Positions 36,436 to 50,117 of a stretch of DNA of 64,000 bases are shown here, one piece after another (position 1 is the first letter of the stretch; every line of letters starts with the position of its first letter). Location of the stretch: the NCBI GenBank assembly GCA_013339765.2, contig CM023448.1, positions 196,642,409 through 196,706,408 of the forward strand. The letters run 5' to 3'. Source of the DNA: Haemaphysalis longicornis (Eukaryota; Arthropoda; Arachnida; Ixodida; Ixodidae). The translations under genes were made by a program, and so were the position numbers. The notes below the pieces were generated by a model. It did no database searches and had not been told where the DNA came from. It saw nothing but the letters and a program-made list of their open reading frames with translations.

Positions 36436-36529
<94 letters not shown>
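36434..36529. repeat. (CT)n followed by (TA)n microsatellite
   Basis: A pyrimidine CT run (about 36434-36475) passes directly into TA repeats (about 36476-36529). Confidence 0.95.
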
Positions 36530-36533
<4 letters not shown>

Positions 36534-36565
36534 GGAATCAAAAACTCACACAGAGCGCGAAAAAA

Positions 36566-36747
36566 TAAGGTTAGTAGAGATAGAGACACACGAGAAGGAC
36601 ATTAAAAATAAAAATAAAACTTTACTGACGTATCAGGGAGAGGACTCCCTTCAGAGGTACTCTGAAGAAAGGGCGTCCTCTCCTGAAACGTCACTAAAGT
36701 TTTATTCTTATTTTTAATGTCCTTCTCGTGTGTCTCTGTCTCTACTA

Positions 36748-36753
<6 letters not shown>
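36566..36753. mobile_element. 188-bp fold-back MITE flanked by TA
   Basis: Arms of about 78 bp (36566-36643 and 36677-36753) are reverse complements with about five differences. The left arm starts TA-AGGTTAGTAGAGATAGAGA and the right arm ends TCTCTACTAACCT-TA. The middle forms an inner stem, CTTCAGAG/CTCTGAAG. The right end abuts a TA microsatellite (36752-36810). TA at both ends suits a Tc1/mariner-type target, and a TA array is a natural target for such elements. There is no coding capacity. Confidence 0.85.
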
Positions 36754-36809
<56 letters not shown>

Positions 36810-36810
36810 T
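36752..36810. repeat. (TA)n microsatellite
   Basis: A TA array with one GT interruption near 36791, continuous with the end of the fold-back element. Confidence 0.95.
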
Positions 36811-37002
36811 GAAAGAACTGGGCGTAACTTGCCGAAACGATGGCACAGGATTAATCGAAAGTGTTCTTTTGTTCTGTTTGTATTTCGTGTTTTTTTCTTT
36901 TATTAGTTGATCCCTTCGGCTGAGCACGAGTGTCATCCCACACCTCGGTTCCGTGAAACGGATGTCGCTGTTGTCCAGGTGAACTGTCTTTTACGCGGTT
37001 CC

Positions 37003-37125
37003 CCCGCTGTGGTGGATTAGTTCCGTCAGGTGCTGCACTGCTAAGCATGATGGCACGGGTTCGATTCAACCGCGGCCGCTGCTTTTCTAATGGAAGTGAA
37101 AAGCAACAGCATCGGTGTGTCAATA
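37003..37125 (+). mobile_element. Partial tick-type SINE, tRNA-like head
   Basis: CCCCGCTGTGGTGGATTAG and CACGGGTTCGATTCAACCGCGGCCGCTGC (37057-37085) match the tRNA-like head of the SINE, followed by TCTAATGGAAGTGAAAAGCA. Similarity then stops, so the body and tail are deleted or replaced. Confidence 0.75.
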
Positions 37126-37469
37126 TTTGCACAGCACAATATGGAGCACAGCAAGGGAGCACAGGGAAATCGAAAACGCAGGTGAAAAGCCAGCACGACG
37201 TATGGTTTGACTATCAACGTGATGCATATATTGGACTTGGTCCGTGACGTCACCACACTTGCGCGAAATGTCCACTTGCGCTAAGTCACATTAAAAATTG
37301 TAAAACTATCACGGACTAGAATATCTAAACAGTTTGGTTATGACTAGAATGGCACGCCGGGCGTACCGCCCGTACTGCGCGAACGTATTTCAGATCGCTC
37401 CCCCATGGGCGACATCGGTGCGAAAAGCGTGGGCTTCTTTTTTAAGTGCGAATGCACTTTATAAGCGAC

Positions 37470-37910
37470 CCCAAACCTTCAACCGCCGCCGGCGCGGCGG
37501 CGGCGGCGGCGGCGGCGGCGTCCGCAGTCCTCCTCTCCCTAGCAACGGCGTGGAGCGGAGAGGAGCGTCGGTAGCAACGGCGCGGTGACGTCACTTCACC
37601 ACGTGACCGCGCTCGCTCCGCCTCCTCGCCGTGTCTGCGCGGGTGCGCGCCGCTCCCCGCACCGCTCCTCGCGCCGTGACGTCATGGTATGACGTCACAG
37701 CGCGCCTCCTCTCCCCAGCAGCTGCCGCGCGCCTCTCTCTCCACCGTGACGTCACACTCTCTCCTCTCCCCCTCGCTCGGCTGCAGCTGCCGTGCGCCGC
37801 TGTCCCTCTCCCCTTGCGCTCGCCTCCTCTCTCAGCCACCTGGCTCGGCGCGCTCGGCGCGGCGTACCCCCCTATATATGCAGCGATAAACTGCCAGACC
37901 TCCGTGGGTC
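37470..37910 (+). promoter_or_regulatory. CpG-rich block with four CRE palindromes
   Basis: A dense GC- and CpG-rich block stands out from the AT-leaning surroundings. Perfect TGACGTCA sites (CREB/ATF-type) occur at 37586-37593, 37677-37684, 37690-37697 and 37747-37754, with a CACGTG E-box at 37600-37605. A (CGG)n run is at 37493-37520, and a TATA-like CCTATATATG lies near 37870-37879. This could be a real promoter. Downstream there is only a 50-codon frame (37994-38146) with a hydrophobic N-terminal half. The alternative is a GC-rich repeat, since CTCCTCTCC/GCGCGCC words recur within it. Confidence 0.4.
37493..37520 (+). repeat. (CGG)n trinucleotide repeat
   Basis: About nine CGG units at the upstream edge of the CpG-rich block. 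Confidence 0.9.
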
Positions 37911-37994
37911 GGCTCGCGCGCGCTCACGGGCGAATGCCAACGGATTTTAACCTTACTCCCCCTCATAGCATCACCCCGTGCATTCGCACTTAAC

Positions 37995-38560
37995 CATGTT
38001 CACCCTCGGGGAAATGCTTGGGAGTTTTTCTGTATCCTTTTTTTTTGTTTTTGCGGAGAGGGCGAGGGGTACAAATTATTGTCATTCCCAACCTAAATTA
38101 TTAGGATTCCATAACTGGTTTCAATGGAATATGAAGCGCTTAAAATAAACTTCGGATTACATTACATTTAAATAGTTTCTTTGATTTGGTGTGACGTACC
38201 TCTCGTATGCCGTGATTCTGGTTGTAGCCTTTTTTGCGTGTCCAAAGGTAGGGCTGCAACATCTTTAAGGATATATTCATGAGAAATTTAAGTATGTATC
38301 ACAGCCTTTCAACTGGTATCTGCATAGAGGTGTGCAGTTCACCTCTACAGCTTTATTAAAAAAATATTTGCGCCTTATACAAAAAAAAAAAACGTACACG
38401 TTAGAACTTCGCGTAAATTTTTACATGTCTGCGCCTTTTTGGTGAGACGAAAAGAAATTTATAACAATTGTTAGGTTACATATGTAACTATGTAATTTAC
38501 GCTCCGAAATCATCCACTTTCTAAATTTTCGTAAAATAATTGTAGTTTATCCTTCTTTAG
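37995..38560. other. Unassigned sequence
   Basis: No gene or repeat end recognised; includes A-rich runs. Confidence 0.45.
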
Positions 38561-38591
38561 AGCCGATGTTCAAAGCCTTTGAACATCGGCT
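38561..38591. repeat. Perfect 15-bp inverted repeat, 1-bp spacer
   Basis: AGCCGATGTTCAAAG (38561-38575), a single C, then CTTTGAACATCGGCT (38577-38591). Confidence 0.9.
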
Positions 38592-38934
38592 TCAATGGCA
38601 GTTCAACTGCTGTCACTCACTAAAAGCAGTTTTATTGCCGTGAGACGATTGAGGCAAGGAATAAAATGTGCTGGCAATCGAAACAAATAACGCGACAAAT
38701 ATGTGGGACAAATAATGCGTACAACTTCGTATGATTGGTCGACACGTGAAGAGCGATAAGGTAGCCTCGAAATTAATGAACTGGCCGAACATTGGTGACG
38801 ATAAATTTAACGAAATAAACCAAAAGGGCCAGCGTTTCTTCTTTGCGATAAGTGTGGCAGTTGCAAAGTCAGCCTAATTACTGTTGCCCTAGCAGTCCGG
38901 TGCTAATAGGAAAGTATGAAGCACGCCGCGTTAT

Positions 38935-39082
38935 TGAAGCCAGTTTTATATGGGTAGGCAAAAGGAAAATATGGTGGTCCTGTGTACGCAAAAAACTCCT
39001 CCAGCGCTACCCCATGCTTATGCGCGAAAGGCGGTTTGGCTGGGTTTGCCGAAACGGAGCGCGCGCGCAGTGAGCTACTGTG
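38935..39082 (+). repeat. Diverged local repeat, copy 1
   Basis: Blocks GGTGGTCCTGTGT, GCGCGAAA, GGTTTG.CG and AGCGCGCGCAGT recur in the same order at 39655-39815. Confidence 0.5.
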
Positions 39083-39155
39083 TACATCTCAGCTGGAGTG
39101 ATAACGAAGGGCAATCCTTGCGTAGCAGCGTAGTGTTAACGTGGGCAATGGAAAC

Positions 39156-39202
39156 GGCTGGTCTGGACGCGCGCAAAGAGCGAGCGCGCGTCCAGACCGG
39201 CC
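39156..39202. repeat. 19-bp GC-rich hairpin, 9-bp loop
   Basis: GGCTGGTCTGGACGCGCGC pairs with GCGCGCGTCCAGACCGGCC, with one G-T-type difference, around AAAGAGCGA. Confidence 0.9.
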
Positions 39203-39249
39203 GTAAGATGCCTAACACCGGCCGCAAGTTGCTCCGAAGAGAGTAGGCC

Positions 39250-39340
39250 CCTCGTCATGCGTAAAACACCTCCTGCATGTCACAGCTTCGCTGGTACTGA
39301 GTGCAGCACAGAGTGCATGGGCGCATTTTAAACGAGAGAT
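39250..39340 (+). repeat. Dispersed repeat, copy 1
   Basis: CATGCGTAAAAC, CACAGCTTCGCTGGT and GTGCATGGGCGCATTTT occur here and, in the same order, at 42040-42125. Confidence 0.65.
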
Positions 39341-39654
39341 TTATGCACTTTAACAACACGTCCGCGTAGGTAACCTTCACCACAGCGCTACACAATGACC
39401 AGTTGAAGTCACTAAGTGCGCAAATACGACGAATGACGAAACTTGACATATGGTTTGACTAAAAAAGTGCATCTGCGCCGAGAATGCACGCAAGTCGCGT
39501 TTTGCATTGCTCAATGCACCAGCGCCGATGCCCTTCTTTACTCATACTGAATGCTCGGCGACATGATTCGTGAGATTTGCCCGCTTAGTCCCTTCGATTG
39601 GTCATTCTGAAGCATTGTGCTGAAGGTACCTTAAGTCGACATCTCAGGGTGTAC

Positions 39655-39815
39655 AGCTAGGCCAGAGAAAAAACCGGCGGTCCTGTGTTAGAAGAAAACT
39701 ACCCGGCGCAACCTCATGAACATGCGCGAAAAAACCAGGTTGGAGAGGAGTTAGGAGTAAGAAGAGAGAGTTTGGACGCATGGGTTTGTCGCAGCAGAGC
39801 GCGCGCGCAGTATAA
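39655..39815 (+). repeat. Diverged local repeat, copy 2
   Basis: Partner of 38935-39082: GGCGGTCCTGTGT, GCGCGAAA, GGGTTTGTCG and AGCGCGCGCAGT. Confidence 0.5.
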
Positions 39816-41065
39816 GAAACGTGCGACACCTAAAGAGGGCGCGTTGCTCCGCCTTGGCAGTGCCATCATCGGTCGCACCGACGTCCCGCGGTGGGAGAGC
39901 TCCGCCGCAGCCGTCTGCTAGACCGGCGTTTGGCCAGGCGAGCAGTGTAATCCAACCACTTGTATTTCGCTGTATAGACTCTTTGGGAGTTTTTGTTGGT
40001 TCCAATGAAGAAAAGGGCGTCAAACTTTACGACAGCAAGCACATTTTCGGCATGTCGGGGGAACGCGACTGCACTCAGTGCACTGCTGTCAAACGTCGCA
40101 GCCTACGCCAGGCAAGCGTAAACAGGGCGGCTTGGGCCGTCACAATTCGTGTGTGTAACCATCATTATTCCACTTTAGCGCTGTGCCCTTGTAAATTAGC
40201 AAACATTAATGCAACCGATTGATCCAAGTAGCCCATCCGTGTTCGTATAGCGAATTCGAACGGTTCCTATCTTTGCCCTTGTACGTGAGAACCAGCGCGC
40301 TTTATTCCTAAAGAAAGAGCGTTATTTTGTTCTTTTAAAGCCGGATTAACGAATGGAGCTTTCAGGTGAACGATATTCTCAACGAGAAAGATGTTTACTT
40401 CGCGCGGACGTCACGTTGAAAGGCCCGTCTACCGTGTTCTTCGGGCGTTGCAGTTTAGCGCACACTTTCGGGTTCAGGTTCCTCGTTTCTGCTTACAGGT
40501 GTAAGCTTTGGACTTTCGCTGTCAATACCAAAATGCCGAAACAGTCTTTTTTAACAGCTCTCGTCCGTACCTTCCGCGCTGCTTATTCTTTCGTCATGCT
40601 TCACCACCCTGCTCAATCTTCACGACATTGTTGGGTTTGTGGTTTGTGTACAGTAGGGCTGTGCTTACGCTTCTTTCAGCACTCTGCACAAGAACGAAAC
40701 AAATCGCGGTCACCAAAATGCGAAACAGCTGACGAGTACTCCACTGGACGCTCATTTTTCTTTTAGCCAAATCATTGGCATCGGTGACTTGGTTGACATG
40801 CGCTGTCGCTGCCGCTAGTAAACGCAGTTCGTACAGCTGATCAATAAATACGGTGTCTTGCAGCGAGTGATAGAAAACCGCGACCACTCGAAGAAAAGAA
40901 AAAGTCCCTGGGGTAGAGTCACAAAAGGAGGTAACATTGATTCACGCAGTCGCCAACCTCATGCACGCTCATTCTATCAGCTGGGACTGGCTTAAGAGAT
41001 TCGCAGACATGAAAATATTTAACTGAAAAGTAACAGTGGAAACCGACTGAACTTTCATAACGGAA
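39816..41065. other. Unassigned sequence
   Basis: No gene recognised. Overlapping frames of up to 137 codons on both strands carry no domain motif. No transposase follows the THAP relic on its 3' side. Confidence 0.45.
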
Positions 41066-41069
41066 GTCT

Positions 41070-41402
41070 GTCACCAGCGATCGTAGGCCTTTTGCGGTAG
41101 GCCAGCGGGAAGATCGTAGGCGCATAAGACAGCGACCTTGGATACCTCGATGGTTTACCTCCAACGAAGTGGACACTGCATATTCTTCCCAACTTCGACG
41201 GCTGCCATTCAGTTTCATCGGTACTATGGGAAAAAAATTACGATCGTCTCCCGCACACGGACATAGTCGGACGAAAATTTCAACAACCACTTGCTTCACG
41301 CGGCGCACACAGCGTATCCATTGCGCTCGCTGGCCCTGAAGGCATGGCCGCGTTGAAAACCGAAAAAACTTCGTTCCTGGCATGCAGTTAGAGCAACGCC
41401 AG
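41070..41402 (-). pseudogene. THAP-domain relic, frameshifted
   Basis: THAP domains are C2CH zinc-binding DNA-binding modules found at the N-terminus of P-element-like transposases and of host proteins derived from them. On the minus strand, WRCSNCMPGTKFFRFSTRP (about 41402-41346) is followed by QWIRCVRRV. After a frame change comes WQPSKLGRICSVHFVGG (about 41205-41155) and SYAPTIFPLAY. These are the expected Cys, FxxFP-like, W, C-x2-H and AVPTIF-like elements in order. The frameshift and the missing first cysteine make it non-functional. The domain starts exactly where a small TIR element ends (41403). The rest of a transposase is not visible. Confidence 0.7.
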
Positions 41403-41538
41403 GTTCAGACTGTTGTTGCAACTGTCGTAATATCTTTAAATAATGGCGTATTTGACGTCTCTGCCAACCGAACTGCGTGAAAAGCCGTTTTTTTACGTCC
41501 ATATCTCACGATATGGCTGCTACGTCGGTAGTCTGAAC
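41403..41538 (-). mobile_element. Small TIR element (GTTCAGACT family), copy 3
   Basis: The ends are perfect 9-bp inverted repeats, GTTCAGACT and AGTCTGAAC. The reverse complement shares AGCCATATCGTGAGATATGG, ACGTAAAAAAACGGC and CACGCAGTTCGGTTGGC with copy 1 at 32.7 kb. It abuts the THAP relic, so it may have inserted there or may be the terminal region of the same transposon. Confidence 0.75.
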
Positions 41539-41670
41539 ATAGCATAAAAATGTGCACAGTTCTCATCCACACAGTTTGTATGCGGCATCACGAAGTCACC
41601 GTCTCTCCGTGACAACCTCAGTGCTGTCTGCTCGGCGGCCCACCACGTAGTGTGGGAAGTGCCCTCGAGA

Positions 41671-41683
41671 GCGGCGGCAATGT
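41671..41683 (+). repeat. SINE target-site duplication, left copy
   Basis: GCGGCGGCAATGT is repeated exactly at 41926-41938. Confidence 0.9.
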
Positions 41684-41925
41684 TGATTGATTGATTGTAG
41701 GGTTAAACGCGCCGACGCAACGCAGGCTATGAGGCGCGTCGTAGTGGAGGGCTCCGGATTAATTTCGACCACCTGGGGATCTTTAACGTGCGCCGAAATC
41801 TCGTACACACGGGCTTTTTTTGCTTTTCGGCTCCATCAGAAAAGTGGCCGCCGCGGGCGGGAATCAAACCCGCGACCTTGTGCTCAGCAGCGCAACGCCT
41901 TAGCGCCAGAGCCACCGCGGCGGGT
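41684..41925 (-). mobile_element. Full-length tick-type SINE, minus strand
   Basis: From the tail: TGATTGATTG, TAGGGTTAAACG, then the reversed body with GACCACCTGGGGATCTTTAA (about 41778) and the reversed head GGGAATCAAACCCGCG (about 41860), ending GAGCCACCGCGGCGGGT. An exact 13-bp duplication flanks it. It is as complete as the copies at 13.3 and 29.2 kb. Confidence 0.92.
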
Positions 41926-42039
41926 GCGGCGGCAATGTCCTGTTGCATGCTCTCTCTCTATACTGCCTGAAGTGCGTGTGCAGCTGCGTCAACGTGGCGA
42001 TGGCAGCCAGCCGCAGCACGTTACTTGGAAATTGGTGGG

Positions 42040-42125
42040 TCATGCGTGATACGTAAAACAACGGCCCCACCTCACAGCTTCGCTGGTTAATCATCTGTGC
42101 GTAGTGCATGGGCGCATTTTTTGTG
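42040..42125 (+). repeat. Dispersed repeat, copy 2
   Basis: Partner of 39250-39340: CATGCGTGATACGTAAAAC, CACAGCTTCGCTGGTT and GTGCATGGGCGCATTTT. Confidence 0.65.
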
Positions 42126-42419
42126 TGAATACCTTTAGGAGTTTCTTGCAAAAAAAACTTTCATCGCACCACAAATTGAGGCGGCATTTTCTAATTCTCC
42201 TCTGTCAAGGGAATCTTAAACACGTAGTTTTAATGAAACCGCAGCTTTGGGAAGTTCCATCGTAAGCACGCTAATGTACGTTTGGCGTTAATGGCTATGG
42301 GTTCGGTTGTGGCTGCTGGATTAGAACTGCTGGATGTGTAAGAGCACCTAAATGACAATAAGATGAGATGGCTTCCAACTGCGTGCCACCGATGTTATAC
42401 ACAGACGGTTGTTCGGTCT

Positions 42420-42838
42420 GACGCGAAAAGCGCACTAGTTTACATATGTAGTGGTTCACTGCATTATCTCTTCACAACCTCTTCAAACATCACCAAACTC
42501 GCACGTCTTCAAAACAAAACAGTTCGCATAATTTCAAATGCCCCTTTCGACACTTCAGCCGGTCCTTTCCTTAAAAAACTCAACCTGGTTAGTCGAGACA
42601 ATTTTTATGATTACAGCGAGAAATTCCTTACTGGTCTTGCGCAAATAATTCCCAATGTACCTATGTACAACACTCGACATACTGAACTACTGAACATTGG
42701 ACGGTCCGCTGTACCAGAACTAACTATGGTAATCAAATGTTTTCCCACACTGTCCCCAAACTTCTAAATCAATTTATTGAACGTGGCGTTGACTTTCATT
42801 CTTTAGGGATTACTGAGCTTTTACGTATGTACCTGTAA
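42420..42838 (+). pseudogene. C-terminus of CR1/L2-like reverse transcriptase
   Basis: ITKLARLQNKTVRIISNAPF (about 42493), FLKKLNLVSRDNFYDY (about 42570) and YNTRHTELLNIGRS (about 42664) are the conserved post-RT region of CR1/L2-like LINEs. After a frameshift near 42720 the reading continues as TNYGNQMFSHTVPKLLNQF to ITELLRMYL and a stop. The catalytic RT core is absent. Confidence 0.75.
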
Positions 42839-43214
42839 TAATGATTGCTCTTTTATTTTTTCTTTCTCTCTTTTCACGAAGAGTGCCAGTTCTGGCTACG
42901 TATGCAAGCAATGTTCCGCTAGACATTGTATAAACTTGTTTCTTTTCTCATTTCTGTTTATTTAACGACATTTGTTGTAACATGATTTTCTTTATTTATA
43001 GTTTACTGAATTTTACAAAAAACACGGTCTTATTGAAATTGCCCTTTATTAATTATACGCAAACGCTCTAAGATGTATACCGTCAGGCGCCATCTACTGC
43101 CCATAGACCCGTACGGGGCGAGAGCTCGTCAAGCTGTCCACAGCAGCTTCTTCTCTCGCCCCGTCATGTCTTATAAAGAACATGAAATAAAATTCTATTC
43201 TATTCTATTCTATC
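42420..43214 (+). mobile_element. CR1/L2-like LINE, C-terminal fragment with (ATTCT)n tail
   Basis: The coding remnant ends at 42838. About 350 bp of 3' untranslated sequence follows, including a GGGCGAGAGCTCG...CTCTCGCCCC inverted pair (about 43118 and 43154), then AATAAA and an ATTCTATTCTATTCTATC tail. This tail type differs from the (AATA)n LINEs, so it is a second CR1/L2-like family. The left boundary is uncertain and no duplication was found. Confidence 0.75.
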
Positions 43215-44385
43215 TCATTTTTACACCAACGAATAGTTTTGTTTAAATCTGACAATTCCATATTTGTCATTAGTGTCTTATATCTCTCGCTAAAAATACG
43301 CAGTCAACGGCGCGTGTGCGGGATAAAACACACTTCGGAAGGTCATTAATCTTGTCGCGTAGTCAAGAACGAGTAATTAAGGTTTATTAGAATTTGCGCA
43401 GCTGAACTTTTTAAGTTGTGTTTAACCATTTTGTCCCCGTGCTGCATGCGTGTACAGAGCCAACCCAGTCCCGATTAAGGGGTAGATATAATATAACTGG
43501 CGCTGATCGACTCCTTTATGCCATGCCATTGGCTGTACACGCTCTGCTCGTGATTCCACAGGGGTTGTCGTCCGTTAAGTGAGTGTAGTGCAGTCTATTA
43601 AAGCAGCAGTGGATATGAAACTATGGGTAGCACCGTCGAAAGTGACTGATACGAACAGAGAATTTCTCACTGAAATCACACTCATCCCAATATTAGATAT
43701 TTCATCAGTGGTCACGTAGGTTACTTCGATAGTCATGTATTTATCCCAAGACTGTCGCCAAATAATCTTTCTTACAAATATATTCCCATCCGATTACTAT
43801 CCCTGCTCTTATAGCTTCTTATCGATGAGTGGTTGTATTCGGCAATAAAGCATCCGTCCCATACACCTCCACTTGTTCCGTTCAGTCGAGCCCACACGTC
43901 CAGCTATTCCACGGTGCTTAATTTCTGTTCAAATGGCGACGGGACAACGCAGTTTCCTGGCTATCTTTTCCCACCCACAGTGGTAACCTGCATTGTTGGG
44001 AAGCAGGACACCAGGCGGAAAGGCTGGCTGCTGCCTCAAGGATGTGCCAAGCCGGAAAGGAGCGTTACAATAAAATATGTAAGCGTAGGCTCACTGGACC
44101 ATTGTGCCCTAACTACCCAAGTGCCTCTGGCGCACGCGTACGTGACATCGTAAGCATTGCCGGACTAACGAAGCTGTCTGAAAGGTACTGAGCGGAAGCC
44201 CATCACGCGGCTTATTTGGTCCTCACGGTCGTGCCACGTACAGTAGGCAGTGTTTTTCCTCATAACCGCACCGTCGCTAAGCCCTCCATGAGCAGCTCTA
44301 TTCACACTATAGGCTGCTCTCGAACTGGAAGCCGGGTATCGCCGAAAGCTTTGACGTTTATACGGCCTCGCATTTCTTAGGAGAA
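43215..44385. other. Unassigned sequence
   Basis: No recognised gene or repeat terminus. Confidence 0.45.
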
Positions 44386-44390
44386 GTTCA

Positions 44391-44613
44391 TAGAATGGAT
44401 GTCATGATAAGGATTTCCTTGCTCACTCGAGTATCCCCTGTACGCGAGTCACTTTGTATCAAACGGAAGGATCGAGAAAGAAATGCTAGGAACATATTGT
44501 GGCTATTAGTTCCTAGCATTGCTTTCCTGATCCTTCCGTTTGGTTAAAAATGACTTGCGTACACAGGCTGCTCGAGTCAGCGAGGAAATTCCCATTATGA
44601 CGTCATTTCTATT
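44391..44613. mobile_element. Long fold-back element, about 100-bp arms
   Basis: The left arm (about 44391-44493) and right arm (about 44509-44613) are diverged reverse complements around a 15-bp loop. The strongest part is ACGGAAGGATC..AAATGCTAGGAAC against GTTCCTAGCATT..GATCCTTCCGT. Symmetry continues outward through GTACGCGAGTCA/TGACTTGCGTAC, CTCGAG and GGATTTCCTTGCTC/GCGAGGAAATTCC to GATGTCAT/ATGACGTC. There is no coding frame. Exact ends and any duplication are not resolvable. Confidence 0.8.
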
Positions 44614-48234
<3,621 letters not shown>

Positions 48235-49582
48235 CAGGCCGGATATTTACGCAATAAAAAACCGCGTTTTAGGATCCTAAAATAGGCAGGCAAAACACCG
48301 TTTCAGGCTCCAAACGTCGGGAATATAGGCAGCATAACTGTTTAAAAAAATACAAATAATTTCAAACGAAGACACGAGCGACCTGTATCTACGACAGGAA
48401 GACCAAAATTGTTCTCGTTAATGGTGGCACAAAGGCGCCAAGAGTTGAACATCGCCATTCGGTTATCCCATAAAACTGCTAAACTAATGGCGATCTATTA
48501 GTTTGATTCAACAAGCGCAGTGCTCACATTCCTGTTCATTGACCACTGTCGCTTGCTCGAGCTTCACATTTATTGAATCAGACGGGAAAAAGAATACCTG
48601 AGAGCAGAATATCCTGATTAAAAAGCGCTACCTTAAGTCTGCCTGATGGAATTTAATTACGACACAACAAAAATATGCACAAATAATTACCACAAGAGAG
48701 ACTACGATTTATGAAGGAATTAATACGCTCTTACGTGAGGACTGTTAGGTACATTTCTAGCAATTTTCTAATACACCATGGTATCCGAATTCAACAATCA
48801 AGACGTCCCAACAATGGCAAATTCACGCCACACATTTGAAGAGCGTTTTTCAAAAAGTGTTTAGCAGCGAAAAAAAAATTTTTGATGAAAAATCGCGTTT
48901 CAGAGCCCATCGACAGTTTCAATTTGAAGGCCTAAAGGAATTCAGCTGTGGAGTGATGTTTTGCCGTCGGCCCTTTCACATGGGAGTGATCTGCGTATAA
49001 AGGCATGTGATTCTCAACCATTGCGTTACAAATTAAGTTGGATTTGAGTATGCCTCTCGAAACAAGGATGTGACTGCTCATGATTGAAGAAATCAGTTTG
49101 GAGAACACGAGAAATGTAGTCTTCGAACACACTGTGAAAATTTCGGAAACAATATCAAGCTAACACCATCTCCACATTTTTTACTCAAAATTGTGCCCCT
49201 TGTCACTGAGAATGAGAATCCCATTTTACAGGTGCTAGCGGCTGTTTTCCAGGAGTTGGTTGAATTGGAGGACTAGGTTTGAACCCTACAAAGTTCAGTA
49301 CAGACAATGCTGCCCGCTAACGTGAATAACAATCTTAAACTGCACCGGAAAGCGAAAAATGAGTGTAAATAGTGTTCATGTAGGCACCGATATGCAAAAT
49401 AGGCATTGAAAATAGGCATTTACAGCCATTTATTGCCATTTAGGCACAAACGCCAAAATAGGCATTTATAGGCACTTTAAAAACACCATAAAAGCCATTC
49501 TTAACGTCTAATTCATGATCATAAACCAAAATGACGCGATAAGAGCGCAAGCACCAAAATGGGAATTTGCCTCAAATCCGTT
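48235..49582 (-). repeat. Unidentified 1.3-kb dispersed repeat, copy B
   Basis: This is the reverse-oriented partner of 32165-33640. Blocks in plus orientation: AGGCAGGCAAAAC (about 48286), CAAATAATTTCAAACGAAGAC (about 48353), GCGACCTGTATCTACGACAG (about 48379), CACATTTGAAGAGCGTTTTTC (about 48831), CTCAACCATTGCGTTACAAA (about 49013) and a CCAAAATAGGCATTTATAGGC block (about 49451). It lacks the 139-bp TIR element present in copy A. Stops and shifts prevent any open frame in common. Confidence 0.75.
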
Positions 49583-50019
49583 CCCTGATAATCACCTTCG
49601 CAAAGTAATTGGAGATTGAATCCACGAGGATCTATCCAGGCGTACAATTAGCATACAATGGAGAACGTTCCGGAGTAACGCTCAAGCTATGGCCAGCTAG
49701 GTCACTCAGTGTCATACAGCCACTGGTTAGCTACGGTGCCAACTAATGGGCAAAATTTTAAAGCCCTACTAAGCTTACGTCAAAAATAAACTTTACGTCA
49801 GCCCAAAGAACCACGGAAAACTAGGGTTAAACTCTCGTAGAGGACTTCCTATATCTCATATGAACAAGAAAATTGTAGTCATGCTGTACAAGTCACGCAG
49901 ACGAAAAACAGCACATGGAGTTCCCAGAAAAAGAACCACTGCATAGAGATGGGATGACAATTTGGTGCAAACAGCCAAGTCGGCAGAACCGTTTGTCCTG
50001 CGGGGGACATCATCGGGCT
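49583..50019. other. Unassigned sequence
   Basis: Nothing recognised. Confidence 0.45.
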
Positions 50020-50020
50020 A

Positions 50021-50117
<97 letters not shown>
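50021..50117. repeat. (AAT)n microsatellite
   Basis: About 29 AAT units pass into AATGAT variants. Minus-strand frames here read as poly-Tyr or poly-Leu and are artefacts of the repeat. Confidence 0.97.

Noticed and set aside
36287..36589. Frames with Tyr-Ile and Arg-Glu repeats
   Set aside because: Translation of the (TA)n and (CT)n microsatellites.
37334..37588. Frame with a poly-Gly run
   Set aside because: It comes from the (CGG)n repeat at the edge of the CpG block, with no supporting motif.
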